Shown: in pieces, positions 43,901-51,703 of the stretch | Layout: the number at the start of each line of letters is the position of its first letter | How positions within the stretch are numbered: position 1 is the first letter of the stretch | Source: Bacteroidales bacterium | Lineage (GTDB): Bacteria; Bacteroidota; Bacteroidia; Bacteroidales; P3 | Direction: 5' to 3' | Assembly: GCA_017443265.1 (NCBI GenBank) | Contig: JAFSOU010000062.1 | Location: 1-51,703, forward strand | DNA length: 51,703 bases | Program-made: the position numbers and the translations under genes | The notes under the pieces: model-generated | The model's input: only the letters and a program-made list of their open reading frames with translations | Database searches by the model: none | Told to the model about the DNA's origin: nothing

Positions 43901-45857
43901 TGCCGCCGCCGTTGGTGGTGTGGTTGCCTGAAATGGTGGGGTTGTGCGTGGTGTCCCAGCACACGCCGCGGGCCGTAACGGTGGTGTTGCCGTCGAAGGT
44001 AACCCTGCCTCCGCCGGTGGCCGTGGTGTCGATAATGGTACTCATGGCCGCTGTGGTTACTGTGGGTATGTCGAGGGTGGTGAACACCATTTGCTGGCCG
44101 TATGACGTGCCCACCCTATTGGTGGCGTAGGCGCGCAAGTAATAAACGGTGTTGGCGCTGAGGCCGGAGAGACTGATAGTGAAGGCTCCTGTGCCGGTGC
44201 CGTTGGTGGTGTGGTTGCCAAAGATGGTGGGGTTGGGTGAGGTGCTCCAGCACACACCGCGCTCTGTTACGGGGGTGCCGCCGTCGGAAACCACGTTGCC
44301 GCCGGTACGGGCGCTATGGTCGTCGAGGTTGCTTATGGAGTCGGTGGTAACGATGGGTAGGATGGCCGTTTCGTCGCACACAAGACGCACCGACCCTCCG
44401 CAATAGCGGAAATTGCCGAACGAACGCATACCGGTGCCGGTGAAACGCAGCGAGTGCGCGTCCCTCTCGTCGTAGTATGTGGATAACCACACATTGCCGC
44501 TCACGCCAACGTCGTTAATCTGGGTGCCGTAGCGGTAACCCGCCGCAGGCAGGAACACGCATCCCGCGGGCTCCAGAATGGAGATCCAGTCAGACTGCAC
44601 TATGTTGTTCACCGAAAAATCGGCGCCGCCGTCGTTGGCGTTGTTTATGGCGAAAGCCGTGGAATCCCAGTTGTCGGGGAACAGAACCAAGCCCGCCGTG
44701 TTCTCCAAGGTTGCTTTGGCAAAGATAATCCCTGAAAGGGTATGCCGGTAGAATAGCAAGTACTGCATCTCGTCGAAGGTGAGAGTGCGCCATAGGTCAG
44801 GGGCGTCGCCGCCGTTGGAGATGGCGTTGAACACTCCCCAGTCGTAGTTGGTGCCGCTGATGCTGTTGACTCCGTTCACGTAAAACGCCGGGCGCTGCTC
44901 GATGAGGTAGGGGTGCTTGTTGCCGTAGCCGCTGGTGCCCCAGCCAAAGAGGTCTATCCAGCCGTTGTACGACGATGATATGTTGGCGTTGGACTCGCCT
45001 ATCACATCCCATTGGTTTGGGGCGAAACGCCAAGTACCGTCGGCGGTGCCCGCTCCGGCCACGGTATGTGTGGTGGTACTCATCATGCCGCCAGTGGCCG
45101 ACCACTGCAGGTTGCCCGACGAAAAATGCACCCTGCCATTCTGCGATACGGAGAAAACGCCCGTAAGAGCGCCCTGTGGCATCACGCTGGCTTCGTCGAA
45201 GACGAGGGTGATGTCCTCGCTCCCATCCTGACGCTGGTGTTTCGCGGCACTTTTCAACTTGCGGCGGTCAAAGGTGGCGTAACCCGTGTATTTCATGGCG
45301 TCGCCCATGCCGAAAGGTCTTGTGGTTACGCCTTTCGCCACCGCCACGCCGGTGAATATTAGGTTGGACACGGCGTTGGAGGAGCCGCCGTGGGTATTGA
45401 CGAGTTTCAGTGTCTGCCGGCCTGTGGGCGTGGCCACCGCAAGCAGATACACCTGCTGCGCCTCAAGGCTCACGTTGAAGGCATAGGCTCCGGCCTCCAA
45501 AAAGGCGGAGTGCCATGCCACGGAGCGCCCCGAAAGGTCGTAAACAGATATGATTACCGTGCCGCTCTGTGCCAACGACATGCTTACGGTGGTGAGTCCG
45601 CCCATGGGGTTGGGGTATGCGCTAAGCGACGACACGCCACCCTGAACGTCGTTGATGCCAACGTTGGTGAACGAAAGCACGGTGTCGGGATAGACAAGGG
45701 TCTCGCTCCAAGCGCGGGTTATATTTTCCACTTTCACGCTGTCCAAACAGACAAAACTGCCGCCCGAAAGCTGGCCCGTGAAACGCAAATCTACAGTCTG
45801 CGACATGGCCGAAAACGCCATTGCCACGGCAAACAGGAAGGATGTCGTTTTATTCAT
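40929..45857 (-). pseudogene. Giant FISUMP / FN3-like repeat surface protein, split by one TGA
   Basis: One reading frame of 1642 codons plus stop, interrupted only at codon 824 (TGA, 43388-43386), where sister repeats encode Arg (ARG[VI]CW). The downstream part has no credible start of its own. Architecture: signal peptide (1-20); a segment with VENITRAWSETLVYPDTVLS; a region like a T9SS tail (SAYPNPMGGLTTVSM ... DLSGRSVAW, about 80-155); FISUMP domain 1 (about 240-500, GNLQWSATGG, GTWRFAPNQWD, FLPAAGYRYGT, SVRLV); nine FN3-like repeats of 96-98 residues (about 500-1375), each with RGVCW.TSPNPT and TYYVRAYATN; FISUMP domain 2 to the end (VRLVRTAQ). It is probably a cell-surface adhesin or binding protein. 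As read, it would yield an 823-residue product ending in repeat 4. A sequencing error is not excluded. Confidence 0.85.
41735..44370 (-). repeat. Nine tandem ~290-bp FN3-like repeats
   Basis: Each unit encodes about 96-98 residues with the same order of motifs: GG.V..DGG..VTARGVCW, TSPNPT..GSHTT.GSGTG.F, L.PGTTYYVRAYATN..GT.YG.QV.FTT. Units 8 and 9 (about 42026-42320 and 41738-42025) are nearly identical to each other; the rest have diverged. Confidence 0.9.
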
Positions 45858-45889
45858 GATAACGGTATTTTTATATTTGTATCAAACTG

Positions 45890-45897
45890 CAAATATA
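45890..45897 (-). promoter_or_regulatory. Putative promoter (-7 box) of the FISUMP/FN3 gene
   Basis: On the minus strand TATATTTG followed by CAG, 32 bases upstream of the ATG at 45857. No TTG is present at the -33 position. Confidence 0.5.
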
Positions 45898-46009
45898 CGT
45901 TTTATTTTGTAAAAAATAAAAAAAAATAGTTAATGTTTTTTCACAGACGGTGCGCGAGCATCTGTACAATTTCCCTTTTAGTGGGCCAGAGGGTTTCAAC
46001 GCACAAAAG

Positions 46010-46033
46010 AAAAGACGCCGCAGGGCGTCTTTT
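46010..46033 (-). terminator. Rho-independent terminator after dnaN
   Basis: AAAAGACGCC, four-base loop, GGCGTCTTTT: a perfect 10-bp stem. On the minus strand it ends TTTTCTTTTG. It lies about 30 bases after the dnaN stop codon. Confidence 0.88.
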
Positions 46034-46063
46034 CAAAAAGATGTGTTCTATAAATGTCGCCTA

Positions 46064-47206
46064 TCAGCTGTTGGCCAGCATAACAGGCATAACAAGCATA
46101 AGAATATCTTCTTTGTTGTTTTCGTCGTCGATCACCGGAGTGATGATGCCGGCGCGGCTGGGGTGCGAGAGCTGCATCACAATGTTCTCGCTGTCGAGGT
46201 TGGATATCATCTCCAGCAGGAAACGTGCGTTGAATCCTATTTCCATAGGTTCGCCTTCGTATTCGCAGGCAAGGCGTTCGCGAGCGTCGTTGCTGTAATC
46301 GACATCTTCGGCGGTGATTATCACCTCGTTTCCGCCGGTTTTGATACGCACCTGATGGGTGGTTTCGTTGGCGAAGATGGACACGCGGCGCAGCGAGTTG
46401 AGGAACGAAGCCCTGTCCAAAGTCAGACGGTAGGGGTTCTCCTTGGGGATGGCACGTTCGTAGTCGGGGTATTTGCCGTCCACCAAGCGGCAGGCCACAA
46501 ACATATTTTCAAACGAGAAAAACACGTTGGTGTTGTTGTATTCGATAGTTATTTCGCATTCCTCTTTGTTGGCCGAGAGTATGTTCTTCACCAGATTGAT
46601 GGGTTTTTTGGAGAAAATGAAACTCTTGGCTTCGTCGGCAACGACGTCGAGGCGACGGTAGCGCACCAGTTTATGGGCATCGGTGGCCACAAAGGTGGTG
46701 TGTTCAGGGGTGAGTTCGCAATAGATTCCCGACATCTGTTGGTGCATATCGTCGGTGCTTGCGGCGAAGGAGGTCTTGGTGATGGCGTTCACCAAAGCCG
46801 AAGCGCTGATGGTTACGCTGTTGGTCTCGCCCTTGGGCTGCATTTCGGGGAACGATTCGGGATTCTGGCCGGCCAGACGGTATTGTCCTTCGCGCGACTT
46901 CAGCTCAACGCTTAAAGTCGATTCATCAACGGTGAAGGTGATGGGCTCGTCGCTCACACTTTTCATTATATCGATGAGTTTTTTAGCGGGAACGGCTATC
47001 TGGCTCAGATTGTCAGTCTCGGCCTCCTCAAGTTCGATGGTGGTGGTTACGGTTGTCTCCAAATCGGTAGCCTTGACGGTGAGAAGTTTGTCCTCCAGAT
47101 TGAAATGGAAGCAGCTGATGATGGGCACGTTGTTGTTTGTGGTAAGCACTCCGCTTAACGCTTGCAAATTTTTTGCAAATAACTGACTGTTAATTATAAA
47201 TTTCAT
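46064..47206 (-). CDS. dnaN: DNA polymerase III beta sliding clamp
   Basis: The ring-shaped processivity clamp for replication. The ATG at 47206 gives 380 residues and the canonical N-terminus MKFIINSQLFAKNLQALSGV; the upstream extension of the frame is not part of the family. Three similar domains are visible, with family blocks VPAKKLIDIMKS, EGQYRLAGQNPESFPEM, ATDAHKLVRYR and GKYPDYERAIPKENPYRL. The C-terminus LVMPVMLANS fits the clamp family. It is not next to dnaA or recF; its neighbour is cvpA, 117 bases upstream. It ends at a clear terminator at 46010-46033. Confidence 0.97.
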   Translation of the reverse strand: MKFIINSQLFAKNLQALSGVLTTNNNVPIISCFHFNLEDKLLTVKATDLETTVTTTIELEEAETDNLSQIAVPAKKLIDIMKSVSDEPITFTVDESTLSVELKSREGQYRLAGQNPESFPEMQPKGETNSVTISASALVNAITKTSFAASTDDMHQQMSGIYCELTPEHTTFVATDAHKLVRYRRLDVVADEAKSFIFSKKPINLVKNILSANKEECEITIEYNNTNVFFSFENMFVACRLVDGKYPDYERAIPKENPYRLTLDRASFLNSLRRVSIFANETTHQVRIKTGGNEVIITAEDVDYSNDARERLACEYEGEPMEIGFNARFLLEMISNLDSENIVMQLSHPSRAGIITPVIDDENNKEDILMLVMPVMLANS

Positions 47207-47239
47207 TGTATGACGTTTTTTTCCGTTTAAAACACGTTG

Positions 47240-47247
47240 CAAAATTA
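47240..47247 (-). promoter_or_regulatory. Putative dnaN promoter (-7 box)
   Basis: On the minus strand TAATTTTG followed by CA, 33 bases upstream of the dnaN ATG. No clear -33 box. Confidence 0.4.
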
Positions 47248-47323
47248 ATGCTTTTTCGACGATGTTTGAAAAATTGTTTTCTTTTTTTATCAACAATTTG
47301 TTAATAAGCTAAGGCAGTGGAGT

Positions 47324-47815
47324 TTAGTCTTTGCTATGCGTTGCAACATACGTTTTCACGCCGCCTATGACGAGGTTGCCGGCACTCTCCACAGGATGAT
47401 AGAGCAGCGAGTGCTGTTTCACCTGAGGGGTTATCAGCTTGTCCTTGTTGTCTATCAATGTAACGTAGTACATCAGCACGCTGAGGATGCACACGCATTT
47501 GAGCATGCCGAAAAAAGCTCCAAGTATTTTGTTTAGCATGTCGAGTTTCATCACCTTGAGTATGCCGTTGCCCATTTTGCCGGCGAAATAAGACAGCACC
47601 ACCACGCCTACGAAAGTTACAAAAAAAGCCACCAATATGGCACTGCTCCCTTCGATGCCCAGCAGTTCGGCCACAAAAGCCGAGAAATGCACCGCCGCCC
47701 AAGTGCCGAGCAGCAGTCCCGCCAAGGCGAAAAGCTCGTAAACCAGCCCTTTCTTGAATCCTTTGTAGGTAAACCACGCCAGCGGCACCACCAAAATCAA
47801 ATCCAACCAATTCAT
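47324..47815 (-). CDS. CvpA family membrane protein
   Basis: 163 residues from the ATG at 47815 (MNWLDLILVVPLAWFTYKGF). This start was chosen because the family begins so; the longer open frame is low-complexity leader. Four hydrophobic segments (about 5-18, 25-48, 62-85, 103-122) and the typical GFKKGLVYELFALAGLLLG match CvpA, named for colicin V production but widespread and linked to envelope stress resistance. The C-terminal 40 residues are soluble. A -7 box lies at 47869-47876. It is separated from dnaN by 117 bases that include a likely dnaN promoter. Confidence 0.85.
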   Translation of the reverse strand: MNWLDLILVVPLAWFTYKGFKKGLVYELFALAGLLLGTWAAVHFSAFVAELLGIEGSSAILVAFFVTFVGVVVLSYFAGKMGNGILKVMKLDMLNKILGAFFGMLKCVCILSVLMYYVTLIDNKDKLITPQVKQHSLLYHPVESAGNLVIGGVKTYVATHSKD

Positions 47816-47868
47816 ATATGTTTTATTTTCAAATGAATACTTAAAGAAAAACACTATTTGTTTTTCTG

Positions 47869-47876
47869 CAAATTTA
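47869..47876 (-). promoter_or_regulatory. Putative cvpA promoter (-7 box)
   Basis: On the minus strand TAAATTTG followed by CAG, 53 bases upstream of the cvpA ATG. No clear -33 box was seen. Confidence 0.45.
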
Positions 47877-48024
47877 CACATTTTTCGCATTTTTTTTCTT
47901 CGCAATACACATTATTTTATTTACACACAACTGTAAAGAAAAAATCTTTTTCCTATAATTATTTAATTTATAGCAATTTTCAGAATTTATTTTTAAAAAA
48001 AAATCAACAATTACAAAAAAAATG

Positions 48025-48032
48025 TATATTTG
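48025..48032 (+). promoter_or_regulatory. Putative promoter (-7 box) of the T9SS-tailed secreted protein
   Basis: TATATTTG followed by CAG matches TAnnTTTG. The leader to the ATG at 48114 would be about 75 bases. The AT-rich 47906-48024 shows no gene. Confidence 0.5.
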
Positions 48033-48113
48033 CAGGGAGAAACGGTGCGATATTTAAGGCACTTCTTTTTGAAAAAACAATGAAAACATAACACCCTAAA
48101 AAATAAAACGATT

Positions 48114-49727
48114 ATGAAAAAATATGTTCTTATCGCATTATCACTTGTAGTGATGTGGCAAGCCGGCACGGCTCAAGTTCAGGATTACAATATAATTATA
48201 GCCGGAGTACAAGTTACCGACACCAATGCCGACAGCATCACCGGACAGCTCATTACGGGCACCGTGAAATACATCGATTCAACAAAAACCCTTTTCCTGA
48301 AGGGCGCCACTATTGGCAGCAGGTTATCTCACAGCGGTGCCTTAATCACAACCACCGCCCCACTGACCATAGTTTTTGAAGACACCAACTATATCGAGGG
48401 TAACGGCTGCTTGCCTATGATATTGTTAAGAGACACAACGGTGTTTGCTTCCGCCTCGTCGAGCAGCGTGCTGAACATCGGACACAACCAATGCAACAGT
48501 TCCTCCTTCACATCATTCATACAGTCCAATGACATATTTTTTTCTGCTTCAGGCACCATCAACATCGGATATTTCGACACTTTGACAAATGCGGCACATG
48601 GAACCCCGTTGCTTAAATTGATGTACCAAAACGATGCAAAAATCCACATAACCGACGGCACACTAAATCTTTGTGGAAGCACCAATCCAATTGTGGGATA
48701 TAAGGATTTGGTGATGCAAAACCGCTATCTAACCTCGCCGCGCAACACCTATTACGACACCGTCGCGCGCAGGCTATCAAATCCGTTATACCCGCTTGGC
48801 ATCCTGCTAATAAGCAGCGAATACACACCGCCCTACCGTCGGCCGGTGTACCCCATCAAAGTGGCCGGCACACAGGTTAATGTGCTCAACGCCGACAGCG
48901 TCGTAGGTCCGGGCATTAGCGGCCACGTGAGTTTCGACAGCATTTCCAACACCCTGACTCTCGAAAACGCAACCATAACTACCACCGAACACAACGGAAT
49001 AGAGGCCGACAGCAGCATAACCATCAATTGCATTGGATACAACATTGTGAACTGCTGTAACAACGACGCTATTAGCCATAGCAAAATACCGCTTTTGCTG
49101 AAAGGTGCCGACTTCACAATACAAGGTGTATCAGGAAACGACACTCTCGCCATAAGCACATATCGACTCCCCACAATATCCACAAGCGACAACCTGCACA
49201 TCAGTAACTTGAATCTGCTATCCAATTTCGGCGATGGCATTTCCAAATACGACACTAACAACACCGGTGACTTGACGATAACCAACAGCATCGCCAAGAT
49301 AATCGGAGGTATAAACTGCGGCCCAATAAGCATGTACAACAACCTAAACCTTATTCAATGTGAGATTGTAAGACCCGTGGGTCACCGCTACTCCACCGCC
49401 AACCAACGCATCGAAGATCCGGCAGGAAACCTCATAAGATATCTGGACACCCTTGTCATCGAGAAGACACACGTCGGCATACTGTCGGCAGGTAAAGAAA
49501 AAGCGGAACTTATGCCCAACCCCGTCTCGACAAATCTCCATGTAGTTTCCGAAAGCGTTATCGACCAGCTGCAGGTTTTCGACACCTACGGCCGGCTGCT
49601 CAAAACCCTCGTCCCCAACACAAAACGGGCCATTGTCAACGTCAGGGAACTGCCAAACGGCGTTTACACTATTAAAATAAAGACCGATGGCGGCATCATC
49701 ACAAAGAGGTTTGTTGTAAGACACTAA
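48114..49727 (+). CDS. Secreted protein with internal duplication and T9SS C-terminal tail
   Basis: 537 residues, function unknown. A signal peptide (MKKYVLIALSLVVMWQAGTA) is followed by two related segments. The first (about 25-85) has YNIIIAGVQVTDTNADSITG; the second (about 242-300) has YPIKVAGTQVNVLNADSVVG. Both run on with I.G.V..D....TL.L..ATI. Segments with short beta-strands follow each, suggesting two beta-solenoid-like halves. The last 75 residues form a T9SS type A sorting domain (LMPNPVSTNLHVVSESVIDQ, FDTYGRLLKTL, LPNGVYTIKIKTDGG, TKRFVVRH). It would be exported through SprA and anchored or released at the surface. It is transcribed alone, divergent from cvpA. Confidence 0.85.
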   Translation: MKKYVLIALSLVVMWQAGTAQVQDYNIIIAGVQVTDTNADSITGQLITGTVKYIDSTKTLFLKGATIGSRLSHSGALITTTAPLTIVFEDTNYIEGNGCLPMILLRDTTVFASASSSSVLNIGHNQCNSSSFTSFIQSNDIFFSASGTINIGYFDTLTNAAHGTPLLKLMYQNDAKIHITDGTLNLCGSTNPIVGYKDLVMQNRYLTSPRNTYYDTVARRLSNPLYPLGILLISSEYTPPYRRPVYPIKVAGTQVNVLNADSVVGPGISGHVSFDSISNTLTLENATITTTEHNGIEADSSITINCIGYNIVNCCNNDAISHSKIPLLLKGADFTIQGVSGNDTLAISTYRLPTISTSDNLHISNLNLLSNFGDGISKYDTNNTGDLTITNSIAKIIGGINCGPISMYNNLNLIQCEIVRPVGHRYSTANQRIEDPAGNLIRYLDTLVIEKTHVGILSAGKEKAELMPNPVSTNLHVVSESVIDQLQVFDTYGRLLKTLVPNTKRAIVNVRELPNGVYTIKIKTDGGIITKRFVVRH

Positions 49728-49781
49728 CATTCCAGCTTCAATTCTCTTTTTAGCAAAACCTTCATCATTTGAAAAAAAACG

Positions 49782-49789
49782 TATTTTTG
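49782..49789 (+). promoter_or_regulatory. Putative promoter (-7 box) of the MORN-like lipoprotein gene
   Basis: TATTTTTG followed by CAAC, only 18 bases before the ATG at 49807, so the leader would be about 10 bases. The -33 element is not clear. Confidence 0.45.
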
Positions 49790-49806
49790 CAACATATTCT
49801 CTGTTC

Positions 49807-50646
49807 ATGCGAGACACATTGAAAACCACGATAATTGCCATATCAACAGCATTTGCTGCGTGTCTTTGCTTCTCTTGCTGTTGCCGAAACAACACACCAA
49901 ACGAGGGACAAGTCATATCCGACAAAGAAGTTTACGACAGTATTGTAAACAAAAAATGGGGTACTCTTAACAATGAAACACCCGATTCTTTGAAAGTACC
50001 TTTATATGAATATGATTACGATACATATTTCGCATTCAACAGCGACAGCACCGTTGATTTCTTCGATGATTATCCATTCGACGAGACAGGTATTTATAGC
50101 ATTGATGGACAACTCATCACTTGTCTGTTTACAATTTACTTTGACAACGACCGTACAAAACAGATTTTCCAAAAAGTCGACGACGACCACAACTACAAGA
50201 TTGTTTTTTTGTACAAAGACGGGCTTTTGTACTATCATGACGAACAGGTGCGATACAAAAAATGGGGCTGGGCAAAAGTTGTGCCGTACAGCTTCAAGGC
50301 AAACCAATATCTAAGCAATGCAGGAACATATATAAACGACAAATACAATGTATATAACAGAGCCGATCTGAAACCCCGCGAGCCATACGACACCACTGCC
50401 GATGCCCTGTGCGTGGTGGAACGTTTCGACTGGCGTACCGAAACCACTTTCAAAAACGGCAAACGCAACGGATTGTTTAAAAAATACGTCAACGGCAGAC
50501 TCTATTATATAGGTTTCTTCAAAGACGGACAGCCTTGTGGCGACTGGTTCCAGTTCGATAGTGAAGGCGACGAATATCACTGGAAAGAGGAAAAAGATTG
50601 CAATTGCGACGACTTTTATAATGATAATGATTTAGATTATGAGTAA
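49807..50646 (+). CDS. Lipoprotein with a C-terminal MORN-like repeat
   Basis: 279 residues. The signal peptide ends in a Cys-rich stretch (AACLCFSCCC) that offers several possible lipidation Cys, about residues 19-26. The middle part (about 40-190) is acidic and rich in Tyr and Asp, with no recognised domain. Near the C-terminus FKNGKRNGLFKKYVNGRLYY followed by IGFFKDGQPCGDW is a MORN_2-type motif (G..nG.w..y...G.l...g.y..G...G.W), often in exported Bacteroidetes proteins. The end is acidic (NDNDLDYE). Function is unknown. It stands alone between two promoters. Confidence 0.75.
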   Translation: MRDTLKTTIIAISTAFAACLCFSCCCRNNTPNEGQVISDKEVYDSIVNKKWGTLNNETPDSLKVPLYEYDYDTYFAFNSDSTVDFFDDYPFDETGIYSIDGQLITCLFTIYFDNDRTKQIFQKVDDDHNYKIVFLYKDGLLYYHDEQVRYKKWGWAKVVPYSFKANQYLSNAGTYINDKYNVYNRADLKPREPYDTTADALCVVERFDWRTETTFKNGKRNGLFKKYVNGRLYYIGFFKDGQPCGDWFQFDSEGDEYHWKEEKDCNCDDFYNDNDLDYE

Positions 50647-50682
50647 GAAATCTTAAAAAAACAGCTTCAAATAGTAACACTT

Positions 50683-50714
50683 TTTGCCTAACTTCTTTTT
50701 TTTTGCTATATTTG
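50683..50714 (+). promoter_or_regulatory. Carbamate kinase promoter
   Basis: TTTG (50683-50686), 20 bases and TATATTTG (50707-50714) followed by CAC. It matches the Bacteroidetes consensus well. The leader to the ATG at 50776 would be about 55 bases. Confidence 0.7.
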
Positions 50715-50775
50715 CACTTTCATCCGACAATAGGTCGAAAGTATAACTAATTGACAATTAAACACAAACGACAAT

Positions 50776-51703
50776 ATGAGAAAACTTGCTGTAGTGGCAT
50801 TTGGCGGCAACGCCCTGCTACGAAGCGGACAAAAAGGAACCTACGAGGAACAGCTGGCCAATGTGGAACAGACCTGCGAATGCCTCTGCAACCTCATCAA
50901 ACGCGGTTACAACATAGTTATCGGACACGGCAACGGCCCGCAGGTGGGCAACGTGATGCTACAGCACGAAGCCGGCGCCAAAAATTTCAACATACCATCC
51001 ATGCCCATGGACTACAGCGTGGCCGAAACTCAAGGCTCCATTGCCTACCTGATAGAGATAGCCCTGCGCAACATGTTTGCCAAATACTACATCTACAAAG
51101 ATGTGGTAACCATTGTAACACAGGTGGCCGTAAACAAACTCGACCCCAAGTTCCAGAACCCCACCAAACCCGTGGGCCCCTACTACACCAAGGAAGAAGC
51201 CGAACGTCTGCACAACGAAACCGGAGCCATCTACCGCGAAGACCCCAAAGGCAACGGCTGGCGCAAAGTGGTGGCCTCGCCCAAGCCCAAACGCATCAAC
51301 AACATCAAGATTATCAAGCAGCTGGTACGTGCCGGCAACGTGGTGGTTACCGTCGGCGGCGGCGGAATACCCGTGGTGGAGGAAAACGACTACGTGCGTG
51401 GCGTTGAGGCGGTTATCGACAAGGACCTTGCTTCGGCTCTCTGCGCCATTCAGATAGAGGCCGACGAACTCTACATCCTCACCGACGTGCCCAAGGTTTA
51501 CATCAATTTCCGCAAGGAAAACGAGCAGGCTCTCGACACCATGACCATCGACGAGGCCAAACGCTACCTCGAAGAAGGCCAGTTTGCCGAAGGCTCCATG
51601 GCCCCGAAGGTGCGCGCCGGTATCATGTTCCTCGAAAACGGCGGCAAAGAGTGTATCATAACCGAAGCCGGACAGCTGGAAAACCCCTACTGCGGAACGA
51701 GGA
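50776..51703 (+). CDS. arcC: Carbamate kinase, running off the window end
   Basis: Makes ATP from carbamoyl phosphate and ADP (or the reverse) in the cytoplasm. 309 codons are visible with no stop before the window ends; the family is about 310 residues, so nearly all is present. The start MRKLAVVAFGGNALLRSGQK is the classic N-terminus. Other blocks are VIGHGNGPQVGNVMLQHEAG, VVTVGGGGIPVVEENDYVRG, GVEAVIDKDLASALCA, LTDVPKVYINF and EGSMAPKVRAGIMFLE. In arginine or agmatine catabolism it follows a carbamoyltransferase; agmatine deiminase is present but 25 kb away, so a link is only possible. It has its own promoter. Confidence 0.95.
   Translation, partial: MRKLAVVAFGGNALLRSGQKGTYEEQLANVEQTCECLCNLIKRGYNIVIGHGNGPQVGNVMLQHEAGAKNFNIPSMPMDYSVAETQGSIAYLIEIALRNMFAKYYIYKDVVTIVTQVAVNKLDPKFQNPTKPVGPYYTKEEAERLHNETGAIYREDPKGNGWRKVVASPKPKRINNIKIIKQLVRAGNVVVTVGGGGIPVVEENDYVRGVEAVIDKDLASALCAIQIEADELYILTDVPKVYINFRKENEQALDTMTIDEAKRYLEEGQFAEGSMAPKVRAGIMFLENGGKECIITEAGQLENPYCGTR

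Noticed and set aside
41735-44370. CRISPR-like regular repeats
   Set aside because: The period is about 290 bases and the repeats are coding (FN3-like units), not short repeats with unique spacers.
46064-47300. Replication origin next to dnaN
   Set aside because: No dnaA gene and no cluster of DnaA boxes (TTATCCACA type) was seen around dnaN or gyrA.

Overview
The window looks like chromosome of an anaerobic, probably gut- or oral-type Bacteroidetes (Bacteroidales-like). The signs are a type IX secretion (T9SS) barrel gene (sprA), exported proteins with T9SS-type C-terminal tails, a C10 (streptopain-type) peptidase, a Bacteroidetes Rho with a long N-terminal extension, a three-gene cytochrome-b-type fumarate reductase/succinate dehydrogenase, single-chain L-serine dehydratase, and many -7 boxes of the Bacteroidetes form TAnnTTTG. 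No species can be named from sequence alone. No rRNA, tRNA, CRISPR, prophage or complete insertion sequence was seen.

Layout. 1-1171: a C10 peptidase gene broken at its 3' end, joined to foreign-looking DNA that carries a strong promoter pointing into it. 1203-6833 (leftward): rho, then sdhC-sdhA-sdhB. 7132-8964 (rightward): a LysM lytic transglycosylase. 9010-18542 (leftward, tightly packed): subtilisin-like T9SS protease, DUF6427-like membrane protein, RNase HII (with its own promoter), DUF6913-like protein, dapA, hotdog thioesterase, argS, acyl-ACP thioesterase, L-serine dehydratase. 18734-22636: gyrA and a TPR protein ending at a clear terminator. 22791-26682: acyltransferase, agmatine deiminase and murF, separated by palindromic repeats. 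26996-28687 (rightward): a POT peptide transporter. 28773-38900 (leftward): ruvA, sprA and then four small membrane proteins that look like divergent paralogues. 38974-45857: a beta-helix lipoprotein, a decayed CAP-domain gene, and a very large FISUMP/FN3-like surface-protein gene split by one TGA codon. 46064-47815: cvpA and dnaN. 48114-51703 (rightward): a T9SS-tailed secreted protein, a MORN-like lipoprotein and carbamate kinase, which runs off the end.

How it fits together. Much of the window is housekeeping (DNA replication and repair, translation, lysine/peptidoglycan precursors, fumarate respiration). Through it are scattered exported proteins that would use the SprA channel or the lipoprotein route. 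Three exported-protein genes are damaged: the C10 peptidase (3' end lost), the CAP gene (in-frame TAG, likely frameshift, lost 3' end) and the FISUMP/FN3 gene (in-frame TGA). The least-explained content is the four-paralogue membrane-protein array behind sprA, with a block of tandem hairpins inside it. Two of those hairpins keep their pairing although their stem sequences differ, and related palindromes occur at other intergenic sites.
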